Assembly: GCA_020698575.1 (NCBI GenBank)
Contig: CM036256.1
Coordinates: 186,001 to 250,000, forward strand
From: Bostrychus sinensis
Lineage: Eukaryota > Chordata > Actinopteri > Gobiiformes > Eleotridae
Reading direction: 5' to 3'
DNA length: 64,000 bases
Shown here one piece after another: positions 1 through 10,376 of the stretch; position 1 is the first letter of the stretch; the number at the start of each line of letters is the position of its first letter. The notes beneath the pieces were generated by a model. It was not told the DNA's origin, made no database searches, and was given only the letters and a program-made list of their open reading frames with translations. The position numbers were made by a program, and so were the translations under genes.

Positions 1-335
1 GTGGAACAGAAATCTTCCTCCAGTGCAGCTCTATGCTCCTCCCACTTCCACCAGCTTTATTCTCTTTATTTAACTTTATTCAACTTTTATTGACAATTTC
101 CCAAAATCAAGGGGCAAATGTCTTGTTTTATTCCACAAAAATCATTCAGTTTTGTATAAAATATCACAGCAGTGAATAAAGTTTACAACATTTTAAAATC
201 AGCCACAACAAAGTCACAGCTCTGGCATCAACAACATCAGAGGCATTTCAAGAGACACAGGTTAAACTCAGGTCCTGCCTAAACCGGTTCCACGCCGCGG
301 TTACTCTTTATTAGGAAGAGAACAGTAATAACATG

Positions 336-520
336 TAAAGGCTAAAAACACACGAGCTCTGACTGGGACTAGCTCTAAAAATAATAAAACTGGGATAAAA
401 TAAGTCAAATCTGAATTAAACCAGACTCTAATTCACTTTAACTCTTTATTAAATTGCACTAACGCTGATCTGAGCCGGGTCAGATTATGGTTAAGAGTTT
501 TATTTGAAACGGGTTTGTTT
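336..520 (+). repeat. Diverged direct duplication, copy A
   Basis: This copy begins with TAAAGGCTAAAAACACACGA and ends with GGGTTTGTTT. It aligns along its whole length to 949-1136 with substitutions and small indels. Shared landmarks are GACTGGGACTAGCTCTAAAA, TCTTTATTAAATTGC and CCGGGTCAGAT. The copies are about 430 bp apart in the same orientation, so this is an old local duplication. Confidence 0.85.
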
Positions 521-948
521 CATCAGGGCAGCTCCAGGTTTTGTTTTCTGAAATTTAAGACATTTTTAATACTTAGAGAGTAATTTAATGGCAGCATTGT
601 CTGCAACAGAACAATAATCTTTATAAACTTTACACTCAGGAATTATCCACACTGCCCTGAAACTCAAGGGTTTTATTTTAAAAGTCTAACACAGATGAAA
701 GAACTCCAGAGCTGCATTAAAAAAATATGAATAAATGACTCCTGCATTTCAATAACAACATTTCTTTAATAAATATGGTTTGTTATTGTGATGACTTTTT
801 GTGTAACATTAACAAAATGTTTGACCAAATACAAGACCGAGATAAACAAAATGTAATACCTACTCATAATATTTATTATTTTTAAGGCCTTGATTTCGAC
901 AAATTCAATTATAATTCCTTTATAATGCTTTTAAGTCCTTGGTGTAGC

Positions 949-1136
949 TAAAGGCTAAAAACACACGAGGTCTGACTGGGACTAGCTCTAAAATGCTAAA
1001 ACTGGGATAGAAAAGAAGAATCTGAATTAAGTCTGGCTTTAATTCACTTTAAATCTTTATTAAATTGCGCTAAGTCTGATTTTATCTGTGCCGGGTCAGA
1101 TAATTGTGAAGAGTTTTGTTAGAAGCGGGTTTGTTT
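949..1136 (+). repeat. Diverged direct duplication, copy B
   Basis: Second copy of 336-520 in the same orientation, with the same ordered landmarks. It lies just upstream of the CpG-rich block at about 1180-1660. Confidence 0.85.
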
Positions 1137-1179
1137 TCAAGCTGCTGCTATGCTAATTAGCCGCTAATGCTACCCATGC

Positions 1180-1660
1180 TAGCGGTTCCTAAAGAGCGCT
1201 CAGCCCGGAACTAAACCGAAAAGTCCGCCCAGACTTCCCGAAAGCGGCTGAAAGCGGCCGGATTTAATCAGAAAAGCGATCGCACACACGGCCCGGAGCC
1301 CGGTCCCGCGGGTTCCTTTGTGACCCGTTTTTCCCGGAGCCGTTTCCCAAATGGCGGCCGCCTGCCTCGGCTAAAGCCCGGGGGGAGCACAGCGCGCTGC
1401 GGCTCAAACACTCACCGACAGTCCGCTGCAGAGTAACTATCTAGCGGCCTGAACCTGGCTAGATGCTCCGTAACGCCTTTCTCTGGAGGACCATGCTTTA
1501 TTTCACTCAAACACAGCCCGCTCCGCCTCAGCCGCACGCGGAGTCCATCGCGACGCTGCCTCTGTGCGGCCTGCCCTAGTGCACTTTGGGAAACGGAGGC
1601 GGGAGGGCGGGAGGGCGGCGTCACCGCGCCGAGGATCACGGGAAATTGAGTTTACGCATC
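1180..1660. promoter_or_regulatory. CpG-rich block, candidate promoter with a minus-strand first exon
   Basis: Composition changes sharply from AT-rich to GC- and CpG-rich (GCGGCCGCC, GCGCGCTGCGG, CGCGGAGTCC) and back again, as at a vertebrate CpG-island promoter. On the minus strand the sequence contains CTGTCG|GTGAGTG, a good splice donor ending an exon at 1416. A non-coding first exon of a leftward gene may therefore run from roughly 1.5-1.6 kb to 1416. No protein can be assigned. The short open frames across the block look like chance in GC-rich DNA. Confidence 0.4.
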
Positions 1661-1780
1661 TCTGGTTAGAATAACGTGGGAAAGTTCGCGAATTTATCAT
1701 AAATCTTAATTATTATTTTACATCTTTGTCAAAAAGCTTCATCAATGAACTTACAATATTTATTAAAGGTGAGCAGAATA

Positions 1781-1795
1781 TATTTTTTATATTTC
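1781..1795 (+). repeat. Target site duplication of LINE, left copy
   Basis: TATTTTTTATATTTC is repeated exactly at 4847-4861. It marks the 3' (poly-A) end of the minus-strand LINE. Confidence 0.85.
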
Positions 1796-4700
1796 TTTTT
1801 TTTTATAATTTTTTTTTTTAAACATTTTCAACTGTAAGAACAACAAACATGGGAAGAGTATCAGTCTTTCAATATGGAAAGCAGATATCCACAATCATCA
1901 CAATCTTACACAAAGTCCGACCTCATAGGCTTCACGTACTCAGTCCATTTTGTCCAGATCTTGTAAAATTTATCCTTTTGTATCCTGATGGAGAACGACA
2001 GTTTTTCCATGACGTAAATTTCGTATTTTATATTGATCCATTCGTTGATGGTAGGGGGTTCTGCCTTTAGCCATTTTCTTGTGATGGCTTTCTTACTCGC
2101 CACCAGTAACACCCAAAGTAACCTTTTATCTGTATTTCTCCAATTTGTTACATCTACATCACCAAAATAAACATTTTCACATCTGCAGGATATTTCGGTA
2201 CCAAAAACATTATTTATATGTTCACATATCTGTGTCCAAAAAGGCTTTAAAATCTTACAGTCCCAGAAAATATGAAAGTGGTTGGCCCCCGAAGCCCCAC
2301 AGAGTCTCCAACACGAATCTCCACTGCCCCGATGACGTTTCTGAACAGCTGTAATAAAATACCTCACTACATTCTTCCAACCAAACTCTCGCCACGTATT
2401 GGACCCTGTAGTATTCCACTGTAGATGACAAATGTTCTCCCAACTCTCATTAGAAATACACACGGTACCTTCTCCTTCCCATCTCCTCCTAATGTTTCCT
2501 GTGCCAGCTTGCATTGATGAATAGATTTGTACAGCCTAGATATAATATATTATATATATTATTCTGTGATCTGGATTTAATTAGTGTTAAAAATATCTCT
2601 AAGAAGCCTAAATCACATTTTTCCCACGTTGCTTTCAGGTTTTGATGAAAATAATTCCTAACCTGTAAATATCTATAGAAGTCATCTTGAACCAATCCAT
2701 GCTTTTTCTGTAGAGTCTCAAAACTCACAAAGCCCCCTTGTGGATAAAAGAATAGTAGCAAGTTAGTCCTTGTGAGGTCCATTTGTTAAATCTGTTGTCG
2801 TATGTATTTGGTGTAAAGTCTGAATCATAGGCACACCACCGTAAGATTTTTGACAATTCACCCAATTTACAGGTTTGAATGGTGTCATTCCAAGATTTCA
2901 AGAGAGAAGCATACATAAAATCATCCGTAATATTAATCCTGTATTGCAATTTTTTATCTGCCAGAAGAGCCATAACCTCTCAGTAGTACCCTCTACATCC
3001 TTCCACCCTGCAGAGGCTGGCGCACATAAACAGATCAGAGGAGGAATAATCTTGAAGGCTTGGTAGACCCATTCCACCTTTTTCTTTCCTTAATTGCAAT
3101 GTTTTATATTTAATTCTTGCCTTTTTCTCTTGTCAGATATATTTAGACAATAACCTGTCCCATTTGTGAAAGTGTTTCTGTGGTATTTGAATTGGCAGAC
3201 TTTGGAAAAGGTAGAGCATATGTGGAAGAATATTCATCTTAAGTGACTCTACCTGAGAATATAGACTGAGGAAGGGGACGGTGTTCCACCTTTGTAACTT
3301 CATCTTTGAGATTAAAGGCCCATAGTTGGCATCAAGCACATCAGATGGATCCTTTGTCAAAACCCATGTCCCATTTCCATTTATATGTGTTTTTTATTAT
3401 AATTGGTGGGTTATAATTGAGTTTCAGTACCTGGGTTTTCTTAATATTAATTTTGTACCCTGAGAGGACTGTCATCAGTTTGGGAAGTGTCTGAGTGGGC
3501 TGCGTCAAAAATATCAACACATCATCTGCAAATAGGGCCAATTTTTGTTCCCAGATGCCATTGCCCTTTAACGTCTGCTCTCTGCCTTATCCACTGACTC
3601 AAGGGTTCCATAAACAAAGCAAAGAGAAGCACAACACCATTGTCGCGTCCCTCTCTCTAAAGTGAGAGATTTTGACAGATCCCCATTAATTCTTATCCTA
3701 GCAGTTGGTTTATTGTACAGTGCGGCAAACACCTCAATCACACCTGAATGAAAACCAAATTTGGCCATTACTTTATATAAAAATATCCACCTAACTGAAT
3801 CAAACGCCTTTTCTGCGTCCAAACTTAGTATGAGAGTTTCCAAGTTGTATTCACGAGCATGTTTCATAATAAGTCGTGTCTTTCTGACGTTGTCCTGAGT
3901 CTGCCTTTGTCTCATAAAACCTGTCTGGTCTTTATTAATGAGTTCTGGTAGGATTGTTTCTAATCTCTTAGATAATATAGAGGTGAACAATTTGTAATGA
4001 ATATTCAATATACTTACAGGACGATAATTTCCACAATCAAGTTTATCCTTGTTCTCCTTAGGAATGATAGAAATTATGGCCTCTTTCCATGAAGAGGGAA
4101 TTATTCTCTTCTCCTGCTCCAGTTAAATGTTTTCAATAACGTTGGCACGAGTTGATCTTGTGTAATCTTATACCATTCTGAGTTAAACCCGTCAGCACCA
4201 GGAGATTTCCCATTTTTCAATCTTTTAATAGCTAATAAAACTTCCTCTTTAGTTATTTTTGAAATTAGTTTCTCGTTTTGATCATTTGTGACTTTTGGTA
4301 AATTCAATGAAGACAAAAAGGCATCAGTTTGATCGTTATCACATAATTGTGATTGAGAATATAGTTTTTGGTAATACTCCTCAAAACTCTTCAGTATTTT
4401 CTCAGGGCTGGTTTCAGTTTTATTTGTCACTGGATTTTTAATCTTCTGTATCGTTCTCTCCGCTTGTTGTTTTCTTAATCTGTGTGACAGACGTTTTAGT
4501 GTTCCCCCTGCATCATGGTACTGTTGTTTCATAAAGAGGAGTTTCTTTTGTATATCCTGTGTATTTATTTCATCTATCTCATTCTTCACTTCCATTATCT
4601 TTAATTTAATCGTCTCTTGTAAAGAGCTTGCTCCTTCTGTAGCTCCTCAAGCTTATCTTCTAAGTCCTTCAATTTCTGCTTTTTTAATTTCTTTACGGTA

Positions 4701-4846
4701 GAGGAAATAGCTATTATTTTACCCCTTATCACTGCTTTTAAAGTGTCCCATAACAGCGCTGGAGAGACCTCATCATTGTCATTATAATTCAAATATGATT
4801 CAATTTCTGTTTTCAGTTTATCTTTGATTCCCTTATCATTTAAAAA
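1796..4846 (-). mobile_element. 5'-truncated L1/Tx1-type LINE retrotransposon
   Basis: A 3,051-bp insertion is bounded by a perfect 15-bp target duplication (1781-1795 and 4847-4861). On the minus strand it ends in an interrupted poly-A tract, seen as T-runs at about 1796-1821. It encodes reverse transcriptase and C-terminal parts of an ORF2 but no endonuclease, so it is truncated at its 5' end, as usual after target-primed reverse transcription. The long intact duplication suggests a moderately young insertion, although the reading frame is already broken in several places. Confidence 0.9.
1906..4792 (-). pseudogene. LINE ORF2 remnant (reverse transcriptase and C-terminal domain)
   Basis: Minus-strand pieces in changing frames follow the order of an L1/Tx1 ORF2. 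A linker before the RT has LLWDTLKAVIRGKIIAISS (about 4792-4601). The RT fingers have LKNGKSPGADGFNSEWYK (4595-4101). The RT palm has the first catalytic Asp in LSLDAEKAFDSVRW (4008-3568) and the FADD catalytic pair (3541-3341). A thumb and connection follow, then a C-terminal segment with a C-x3-C-x7-H-x4-C cluster ending in FWDC (2514-1906). Frameshifts lie near 3.6, 3.35 and 2.75 kb, among others. The sequence after GTRQ near 3.66 kb departs from the usual RT motif, consistent with a small indel. It is not expected to be active. Confidence 0.9.
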
Positions 4847-4861
4847 TATTTTTTATATTTC
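4847..4861 (+). repeat. Target site duplication of LINE, right copy
   Basis: Exact copy of 1781-1795, at the truncated 5' end of the LINE. Confidence 0.85.
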
Positions 4862-5795
4862 ATAAAAATGAGCCACGTGTCTCAGATCACAGATAAACAT
4901 GTTTAAATCAAATATTAGTTTTACTGATAACAATGGTAAAGCTGAGTTAATAACAAATAAAAATATATTTTAGATAATGGCCAAGTTGTTTTTGTTTACA
5001 TTTTTATAACCTGTAGGAGCGCTGCTGCTTACAGCACCTTTAAACTCATATATTGGATACATTCAGTGAAACATTTCAAGCTTTTGTTTTTTTTAAATTG
5101 TGAGGATTATGGCTCAGAGTTCATGAAAAAACAAATCAAGGATTACATAATATCAGAATATTACATAATACAGAAGCGTACACTCAGTCAGGAAATACTG
5201 CAAGAATTACATGGATCTTTTTCTTGTTTCTTCTTGAAGTCAATAACATTAATGATAATAACTGCACTTTTCAAACACAGTCACAAAGTGTTTTAAGCCC
5301 ATCAATACAAGGATACACAAAAACATCCTAATCCATAAACACAACAACGAAATAAAAACAAACTGAAAGGTGCAGCATAATCAAGGGCCAGAAAAAGTAG
5401 AACAATAAATAAATACAATTAAAAACAAATTGTAAAAAGGCTTTTCTATTAAAAAATGTCTTTAAAGTAGTAAAGAGTGTGCCAGCCTGGGAGATGATAC
5501 CCAGGAGTTTAATCAGATTAAATTACAAATGTATTTTGTAAAACTATTTAAGGCTTACACTGAATTAAAATATAAAATAAACTGAGAATTTTAAATACAT
5601 AATTCGAGAATGGAAGCCCAGTAAATGTTGGATTTATTATTTAATTCAATAATCAAGAAATAATTATATACTTATATTTTATTCTTAAACAGTAATAATA
5701 ACAGTAATAACAGCATTAACAACGGTATAAACAACAGTATAAACAACAGTACTAATGATCAAACTAAAATAATGTATGAAGTTTATTTTTTAACG
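4862..5795. other. AT-rich intergenic DNA
   Basis: No exon, RNA gene or complete element is recognised. The stretch is AT-rich. A simple irregular run of AACAGTA-type motifs lies at about 5690-5750. A short open frame at 5066-5296 has no recognisable domain and is probably chance. Confidence 0.55.
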
Positions 5796-5799
5796 TTTC

Positions 5800-5903
5800 T
5801 TGTTACGTTGACCCTTGACGTTGACCTCGGTGTGACGTCAGCAGCGCTTCAGCCAATCAGAGAGCAGCTCGCGCCGCTGCCTCTGTCCGCACAAACGGCA
5901 ACG
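5800..5903 (+). promoter_or_regulatory. Promoter and non-coding exon 1 of the mybl2-like gene
   Basis: A GC-rich block carries a perfect CRE palindrome TGACGTCA (5833-5840) and a CCAAT box in AGCCAATCAG (5853-5857). The transcribed side then has ACGGCAACG|GTGAGTCTC, a strong plus-strand donor that ends an exon at 5903. The next plus-strand acceptor that fits is at 10338, and its exon holds the MYB start codon. I infer that this is the gene's promoter and untranslated first exon. The start site is probably about 5860-5885, with no clear TATA box. The link to the coding exons is by position and orientation only. Confidence 0.6.
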
Positions 5904-6351
5904 GTGAGTCTCACAAAACTCTCTTTTTGACGTAAAACCCTTCAGGACGGGACGCTCTGACTCACTTTACCGAGAGATTCACCAAACGGAACCAGAACCG
6001 CGGGGTGTTCGCGTGGTAACTCCATTTTTAGCTCTGTTTTTGGGCGTGAATCCTGCCGCTAGCCGCTAACCGCTAGCCGCTAACCGCTGCTAACCGCTAA
6101 CCGCTGCTAACCGTGAGTAACGATCAGAGAACAGCAGAGGTCAGACTTCTCTCTTTATTAGAACTTTTACAGCTTTTACAGCTTTAGAACATCAGCAGAA
6201 TGTGAGTAAGACAGGTTTGGTGAAAGGGTGAGATGTTCCTAAGTGAATAAAGTGTTAAAAACTGCTGTTTCACTCTGGCTCATGTTAGTTTCTGAGTGAA
6301 GTTTATCACAGCAGGTAAATCAGCGCTGTACAGAAAAAAACAAGAATATAT

Positions 6352-6805
6352 GGGGTTCCCGCAGGGCATTAAAAAGCAATAAAAGTCATTAAATTGATTT
6401 AGCAAAAATTAAGGCCTTAAATAGCATTAAAAAGTATTAAATATGATTCCAACAGGAATTAAAAAAATAAAAAAGTAAAATCACTGAAATTATTAGATTT
6501 AATTGTGAATATTATTATGTAGATATTAAAATAGTATTATATATATATTAAAATAAAAATAAATAAGTTTTGTTAGCCCACATGAGCGTCAGAGACAAAC
6601 AAGTTTGCTTCCAGCTCGACCAAATTACCCAAACATCAGATGCTTCACTTTCAACATTATTGGTACTTTATGAACTTATTTTACTGACTTAAAAGTAAGT
6701 TAGTTAATTTTGGCAATACTGCAATTATATATTTGTGGCATTAAAAATGTTAAAACTGCATTAAAAAAACATTAAATTAGACTTGCTCGTACCTGCAGGA
6801 ACCCT
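6352..6805. mobile_element. Small non-autonomous DNA element
   Basis: The ends are inverted: GGGGTTCCCGCAGG on the left, and CCTGCAGGAACCCT on the right, which reads AGGGTTCCTGCAGG on the other strand. The interior is rich in CATTAAAAAG-type words and has no coding capacity. The sequence resembles an abundant teleost repeat, but I cannot assign a superfamily because no clear target duplication is visible. Confidence 0.6.
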
Positions 6806-7120
6806 GATTTCATAAAAATAAAAATATTTGATTTAAACAGATTTACCTCATATCTGGGACACATGGGTCATTTTTATGAAATCTAAAAAAAATACATACA
6901 GTGGGGCAAAAAAGTATTTAGTTAGCCACCAATTGTGCAAGTTCTCCCACTTAAAAAGATGAGAGAGGCCTGTAATTTTCATCATAGGTTTACCTCAACT
7001 ATGAGAGACACAATGAGAAAAAAAAATCCAGAAAATCACATTGTCTGATTTTTAAAGAATTTATTTGCAAATTATGGTGGAAAAGAAGTATTTGGTCAAT
7101 AACAAAAGTTCATCTCAATA

Positions 7121-7128
7121 CTTTGTTA
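7121..7128 (+). repeat. 8-bp target duplication of nested hAT, left
   Basis: CTTTGTTA is repeated exactly at 8105-8112. Eight-base duplications are typical of hAT transposition. Confidence 0.85.
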
Positions 7129-8104
7129 TAAGGGTGCTCCGATTGATCGGCCGATCATGATCGGCCGATCATGGCTAAAAATAGAGTGATCGGTGATCGG
7201 TAAAATGGGCCGATCAAATTACAATAAACACGCGAGGCTCTCACATTTCCTGTCCTGCAACTCCGGTTTGATTAAACAGCAGTAGCGTTATTTTAGCAGT
7301 GTTTTTAAGTTAAGCCCTGGTTATAACGAACACAAACCTGCCCTGGAGGCGCTGCTTTATGTCCCCGCTGTGTCCCTGCTGTGTCCCCGCCTGCTTTAGG
7401 AGCGCACGGGACAGAACCGAGGCGCAGCAGTGCGTGTATTTGCAAACACCAACGTAAATAGAGCTACAGCTAACCCGCTAAGTTACGTTAAAAGGATTAA
7501 GAAAGTTCAGAGCCTGCCTGTGTCTTGTTGCGCGGAGAAAACTGTGCGTTTTGTGGCATAAACTGCACCAAATGGCTGCTAATGGAAAGAGAAAGTAAAA
7601 AGGCAGCCCATGTGTCCGTGAGTCTGAGAGGAGCAGCTTTCATCGTTGTCTTCTCTGCTCTCTTTGCACGTTTTCTTCATTCAGACGTTGTCAAAACTGG
7701 CAGCAGGAGCTGTCTGCTCTTTAGTCCACTGTGTTTCAACCTGGTTTGGCTGCGCGTTACGCGGACACAGGCGCTGCACCCGCGGACTCGCATTAAAGGA
7801 ACCAATTAAGAACAGCTGATTTTTACATCAGCGGAGCATTCAAACAAAGCCACAGACACTGGGCCCACATTAAAGACCAATAATGCAACAAAACCTCTTC
7901 TAAAACAAAAATAAGTAGAATTTTGTTGTTCTTTTATATTTACAAAGGCTACAGTATTTTTCAAATGGAACTAATAATAGCCTGCATACAATACATTACT
8001 ACATTGAAGACCACGTGATCGGTATCGGCCATGATCGGTATCGGCCGATCACAGCAGAGGCTGATCGGTGATCGGCCTCAAAAACCCTGATCGGAGCACC
8101 CTTA
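7129..8104. mobile_element. Non-autonomous hAT element nested in Tc1
   Basis: The inverted ends are TAAGGGTGCTCCGAT and ATCGGAGCACCCTTA, flanked by exact 8-bp duplications (CTTTGTTA at 7121-7128 and 8105-8112). Subterminal GATCGGCCGATC-type palindromes occur at both ends. An open frame at 7525-7809 shows no transposase motif, so I treat the element as non-autonomous. It interrupts the Tc1 beyond the transposase C-terminus. Confidence 0.9.
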
Positions 8105-8112
8105 CTTTGTTA
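8105..8112 (+). repeat. 8-bp target duplication of nested hAT, right
   Basis: Exact copy of CTTTGTTA at 7121-7128. Confidence 0.85.
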
Positions 8113-9106
8113 TAAACCCTTTGTTGGCAATGACAGAGGTCAAACGTTTTCTGTCTTCACAAGGTTTTCACAAACTGTTGCTGGTATTTTGGCCCATTCC
8201 TCCTGCAGATCTCCTCTAGAGCAGTGATGTTTTGGGGCTGTCGCTGGGCAACACGGACTTTCAACTCCCTCCAAAGATTTTCTATGGGGTTGAGATCTGG
8301 GGACTGGCGAGGCCACTCCAGGACCTTGAACTGCTTCTTACGAAGCCACTCCTTCGTTACCCGGGCAGTGTGTTTGGGATCATTGTCCTGCTGAAAGACC
8401 CAGCCACGTTTAATCTTCAATGCCCCTGCTGATGGAAGGAGGTTTTCACTCAAAATCTGACGATACATGGCCCCATTCATTCTTTCCTTTACACGGATCA
8501 GTCGTCCTGGTCCCTTTGCTGAAAAACAGCCCCAAAGCATGATGCCCCCCCCCCCCCCCCCCCCCATGCTTTACAGTAGGTATGGTGTTCTTTGGATGCA
8601 ACTCAGCATTCTTTCTCCTCCAAACACAACGAGTAGAGTTTTTACCAAAAAGTTCTATTTTGGTTTCATCTGACCATATGACATTCTCCCAATCCTCTTC
8701 TGGATCATCCAAATGCTCTGTAGCAGACTTCAGACGCCTGCACATGTCCTGGCTTTAGCAGGGGACACGTCTGGCACTGCAGGAGGCGTAGTGTGTTACT
8801 GATGGTAGCCTTTGTTACTTTGGTCCCAGCTCTCTGCAGGTCATTCACTAGGTCCCCCGTGTGGTTCTGGGATTGTTGCTCACCGTTCTTGTGATCATTT
8901 TGACCACGGGGTGAGATCTTGCGGGGAGCCCCAGATCGAGGGAGATTATCAGTGGTCTTGTATGTCTTCCATTTCCTAATAATTGCTCCCACAGTTGATT
9001 TCTTCACACCAAGCTGCTCACCTGTTGCAGATTCAGTCTTCCCAGCCTGGTGCAGGTCTACAGTTTTGTTTCTGGTGTCCTTTGACAGCTCTTTGGTCTT
9101 GGCCAT
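8113..9106 (-). pseudogene. Tc1 transposase remnant
   Basis: The N-terminus starts [14 protein letters not shown] at 9106 and carries a paired-like helix-turn-helix with [15 protein letters not shown]. The first catalytic Asp lies in IWSDETKIELFG, the second in [10 protein letters not shown], and the catalytic Glu in [11 protein letters not shown], giving the Tc1 DD34E triad. Frames change at a 21-C homopolymer (8545-8565) and elsewhere. Nucleotides at 8113-8150 still read, in another frame, like the usual Tc1 C-terminus. The hAT insertion lies at that C-terminus. The enzyme is broken and probably inactive. Confidence 0.9.
8545..8565 (+). repeat. Poly-C homopolymer (21 C)
   Basis: An uninterrupted run of 21 C sits inside the transposase remnant, where it encodes a glycine run on the minus strand and shifts the frame. 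Homopolymer length is error-prone in sequencing, so the true length is uncertain. Confidence 0.9.
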
Positions 9107-10337
9107 AGTGGAGTTTGGAGTGTGACTGTTTGAGGTTGTGGACAGGTGTCTTTTATATAGATAACCAGTTCAAACAGGTGCCATTAATACAGGTAACGAG
9201 TGGAGGACAGAGGAGCCTCTTACAGAAGAAGTTACAGCTCTGTGAGAGACACAAACCTTGCTTGTTTGTAGGTGACCAAATATTTATTTTCCACCATAAT
9301 TTGCAAATAAATTCTTTAAAAATCAGACAATGTGATTTTCTGGATTTTTTTTTCTCATTTTGTCTCTCATAGTTGAGGTAAACCTATGATGAAAATTACA
9401 GGCCTCTCTCATCTTTTTAAGTGGGAGAACTTGCACAATTGGTGGCTGACTAAATACTTTTTTGCCCCACTGTACTACTCATGGCACCTTTAAGTTACAG
9501 TTATAAAGTATCAGTAGCTGTAGTAGTAATAGTATAGAGATCGTGAACCTACGTTTTGAAACGATCATAAAGCGATGAATCTGCCTTGTGAGTGGTCACA
9601 CACAGTGAAATATAATATAGTAGCATTGGTCACAGTGGAATAAAAAAGTAAACAAATGAGCCTTGAAACAAGTCTTTAACTGCTGTGTCACTCTTGGTGA
9701 ATATTTATGACACACGAAATTATCACAATACTTTTATGTGAATGCTAATTCCAGTACTTTACTTCCTAAACTGCTCCAGTACTTTACTGTTGAAAATATC
9801 TGGTGTGACACCAATGTGACGTCATTTTCCCAATCTCCATTATACAGTGTAGCCTCAAGGTCTTAAAAGTATTAACTCTTAGTAGGTATTGAATTTTGTC
9901 CATCTAGGCCTTAAATTTGTCAAATATTTTTGTTAAATTTAAGTATATAAGTACTGACGCCACAATAACATTATTTACATTATTTATTATTTTACTTATT
10001 GAAGATATTTTTACTTGAAATTTACAGTTCACTTTTATTTTATGTATGCTGCACGGGAGTTATTTAATATGTATTAAGCTTGAAAATTCCTGTAAATTTC
10101 ATACAGATTATTGTTCTGTTGTTGACAATGCTGGCATTGAATTTCAATCTAAACTGCATTGAAAAGTTTTAAAAATGTCTTAAATTTCACTTGGCAAAAC
10201 AAGGAGCTGCCCTGTTATAGTGGTTATAAAGCTGTCTTTGAAGGTTCTCAGTCATTCAGGTGATTATAAAGTAAAATGTAACGTTATATTTTGGTTTGTA
10301 AAAGTACAGTAAGTAATGAAAGTGTGATGTTTTTCAG

Positions 10338-10376
10338 CGCCTGGTTCAGGATGAGCAGCAGGAGTCGTCGAACCTG
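10338..10376 (+). CDS. mybl2-like start-codon exon
   Basis: The acceptor is TTTTTCAG|CGCC and the donor ACCTG|GTGAGTC. ATG lies at 10351, and 8 codons (MSSRSRRT) plus 2 bases follow. The start was chosen because it is the only ATG that joins in phase to the next exon, and because MYB proteins begin with a similar short basic stretch. Bases 10338-10350 are 5' UTR. Confidence 0.7.

Larger units (their letters stand above)
1..1180. other. AT-rich non-coding DNA, left edge
   Basis: No convincing coding exon is visible on either strand. The stretch is AT-rich with many short A and T runs. It carries two diverged copies of one segment (336-520 and 949-1136), listed separately. It may be intronic or 3' DNA of a gene that runs off the left edge, but nothing in the sequence decides this. 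Confidence 0.6.
6899..9472 (-). mobile_element. Tc1/mariner element with ~200-bp inverted repeats
   Basis: The element is flanked by TA dinucleotides at 6897-6898 and 9473-9474. Its termini are CAGTGGGGCAAAAAAGTATT and the inverted equivalent. The inverted repeats run about 199 bp (6899-7097 and about 9273-9472) with only a handful of mismatches, so the element is young. It carries a minus-strand DD34E transposase relic. A 976-bp hAT is nested inside it (7129-8104). Confidence 0.95.
5904..10337 (+). other. Inferred intron 1 of the mybl2-like gene
   Basis: The interval between the first-exon donor (5903) and the start-codon exon (10338) is filled by a small DNA-element derivative (6352-6805), a Tc1 element with a nested hAT (6899-9472) and AT-rich DNA. 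The part at 9475-10337 holds no exon or defined element. Near 9860-10200 it has a degraded stretch resembling common fish repeats rich in CCTTAAATTT-like words. Confidence 0.5.

Noticed and set aside
7525..7809. 94-codon frame inside the nested hAT
   Set aside because: No transposase or other motif is visible, and the element looks non-autonomous.
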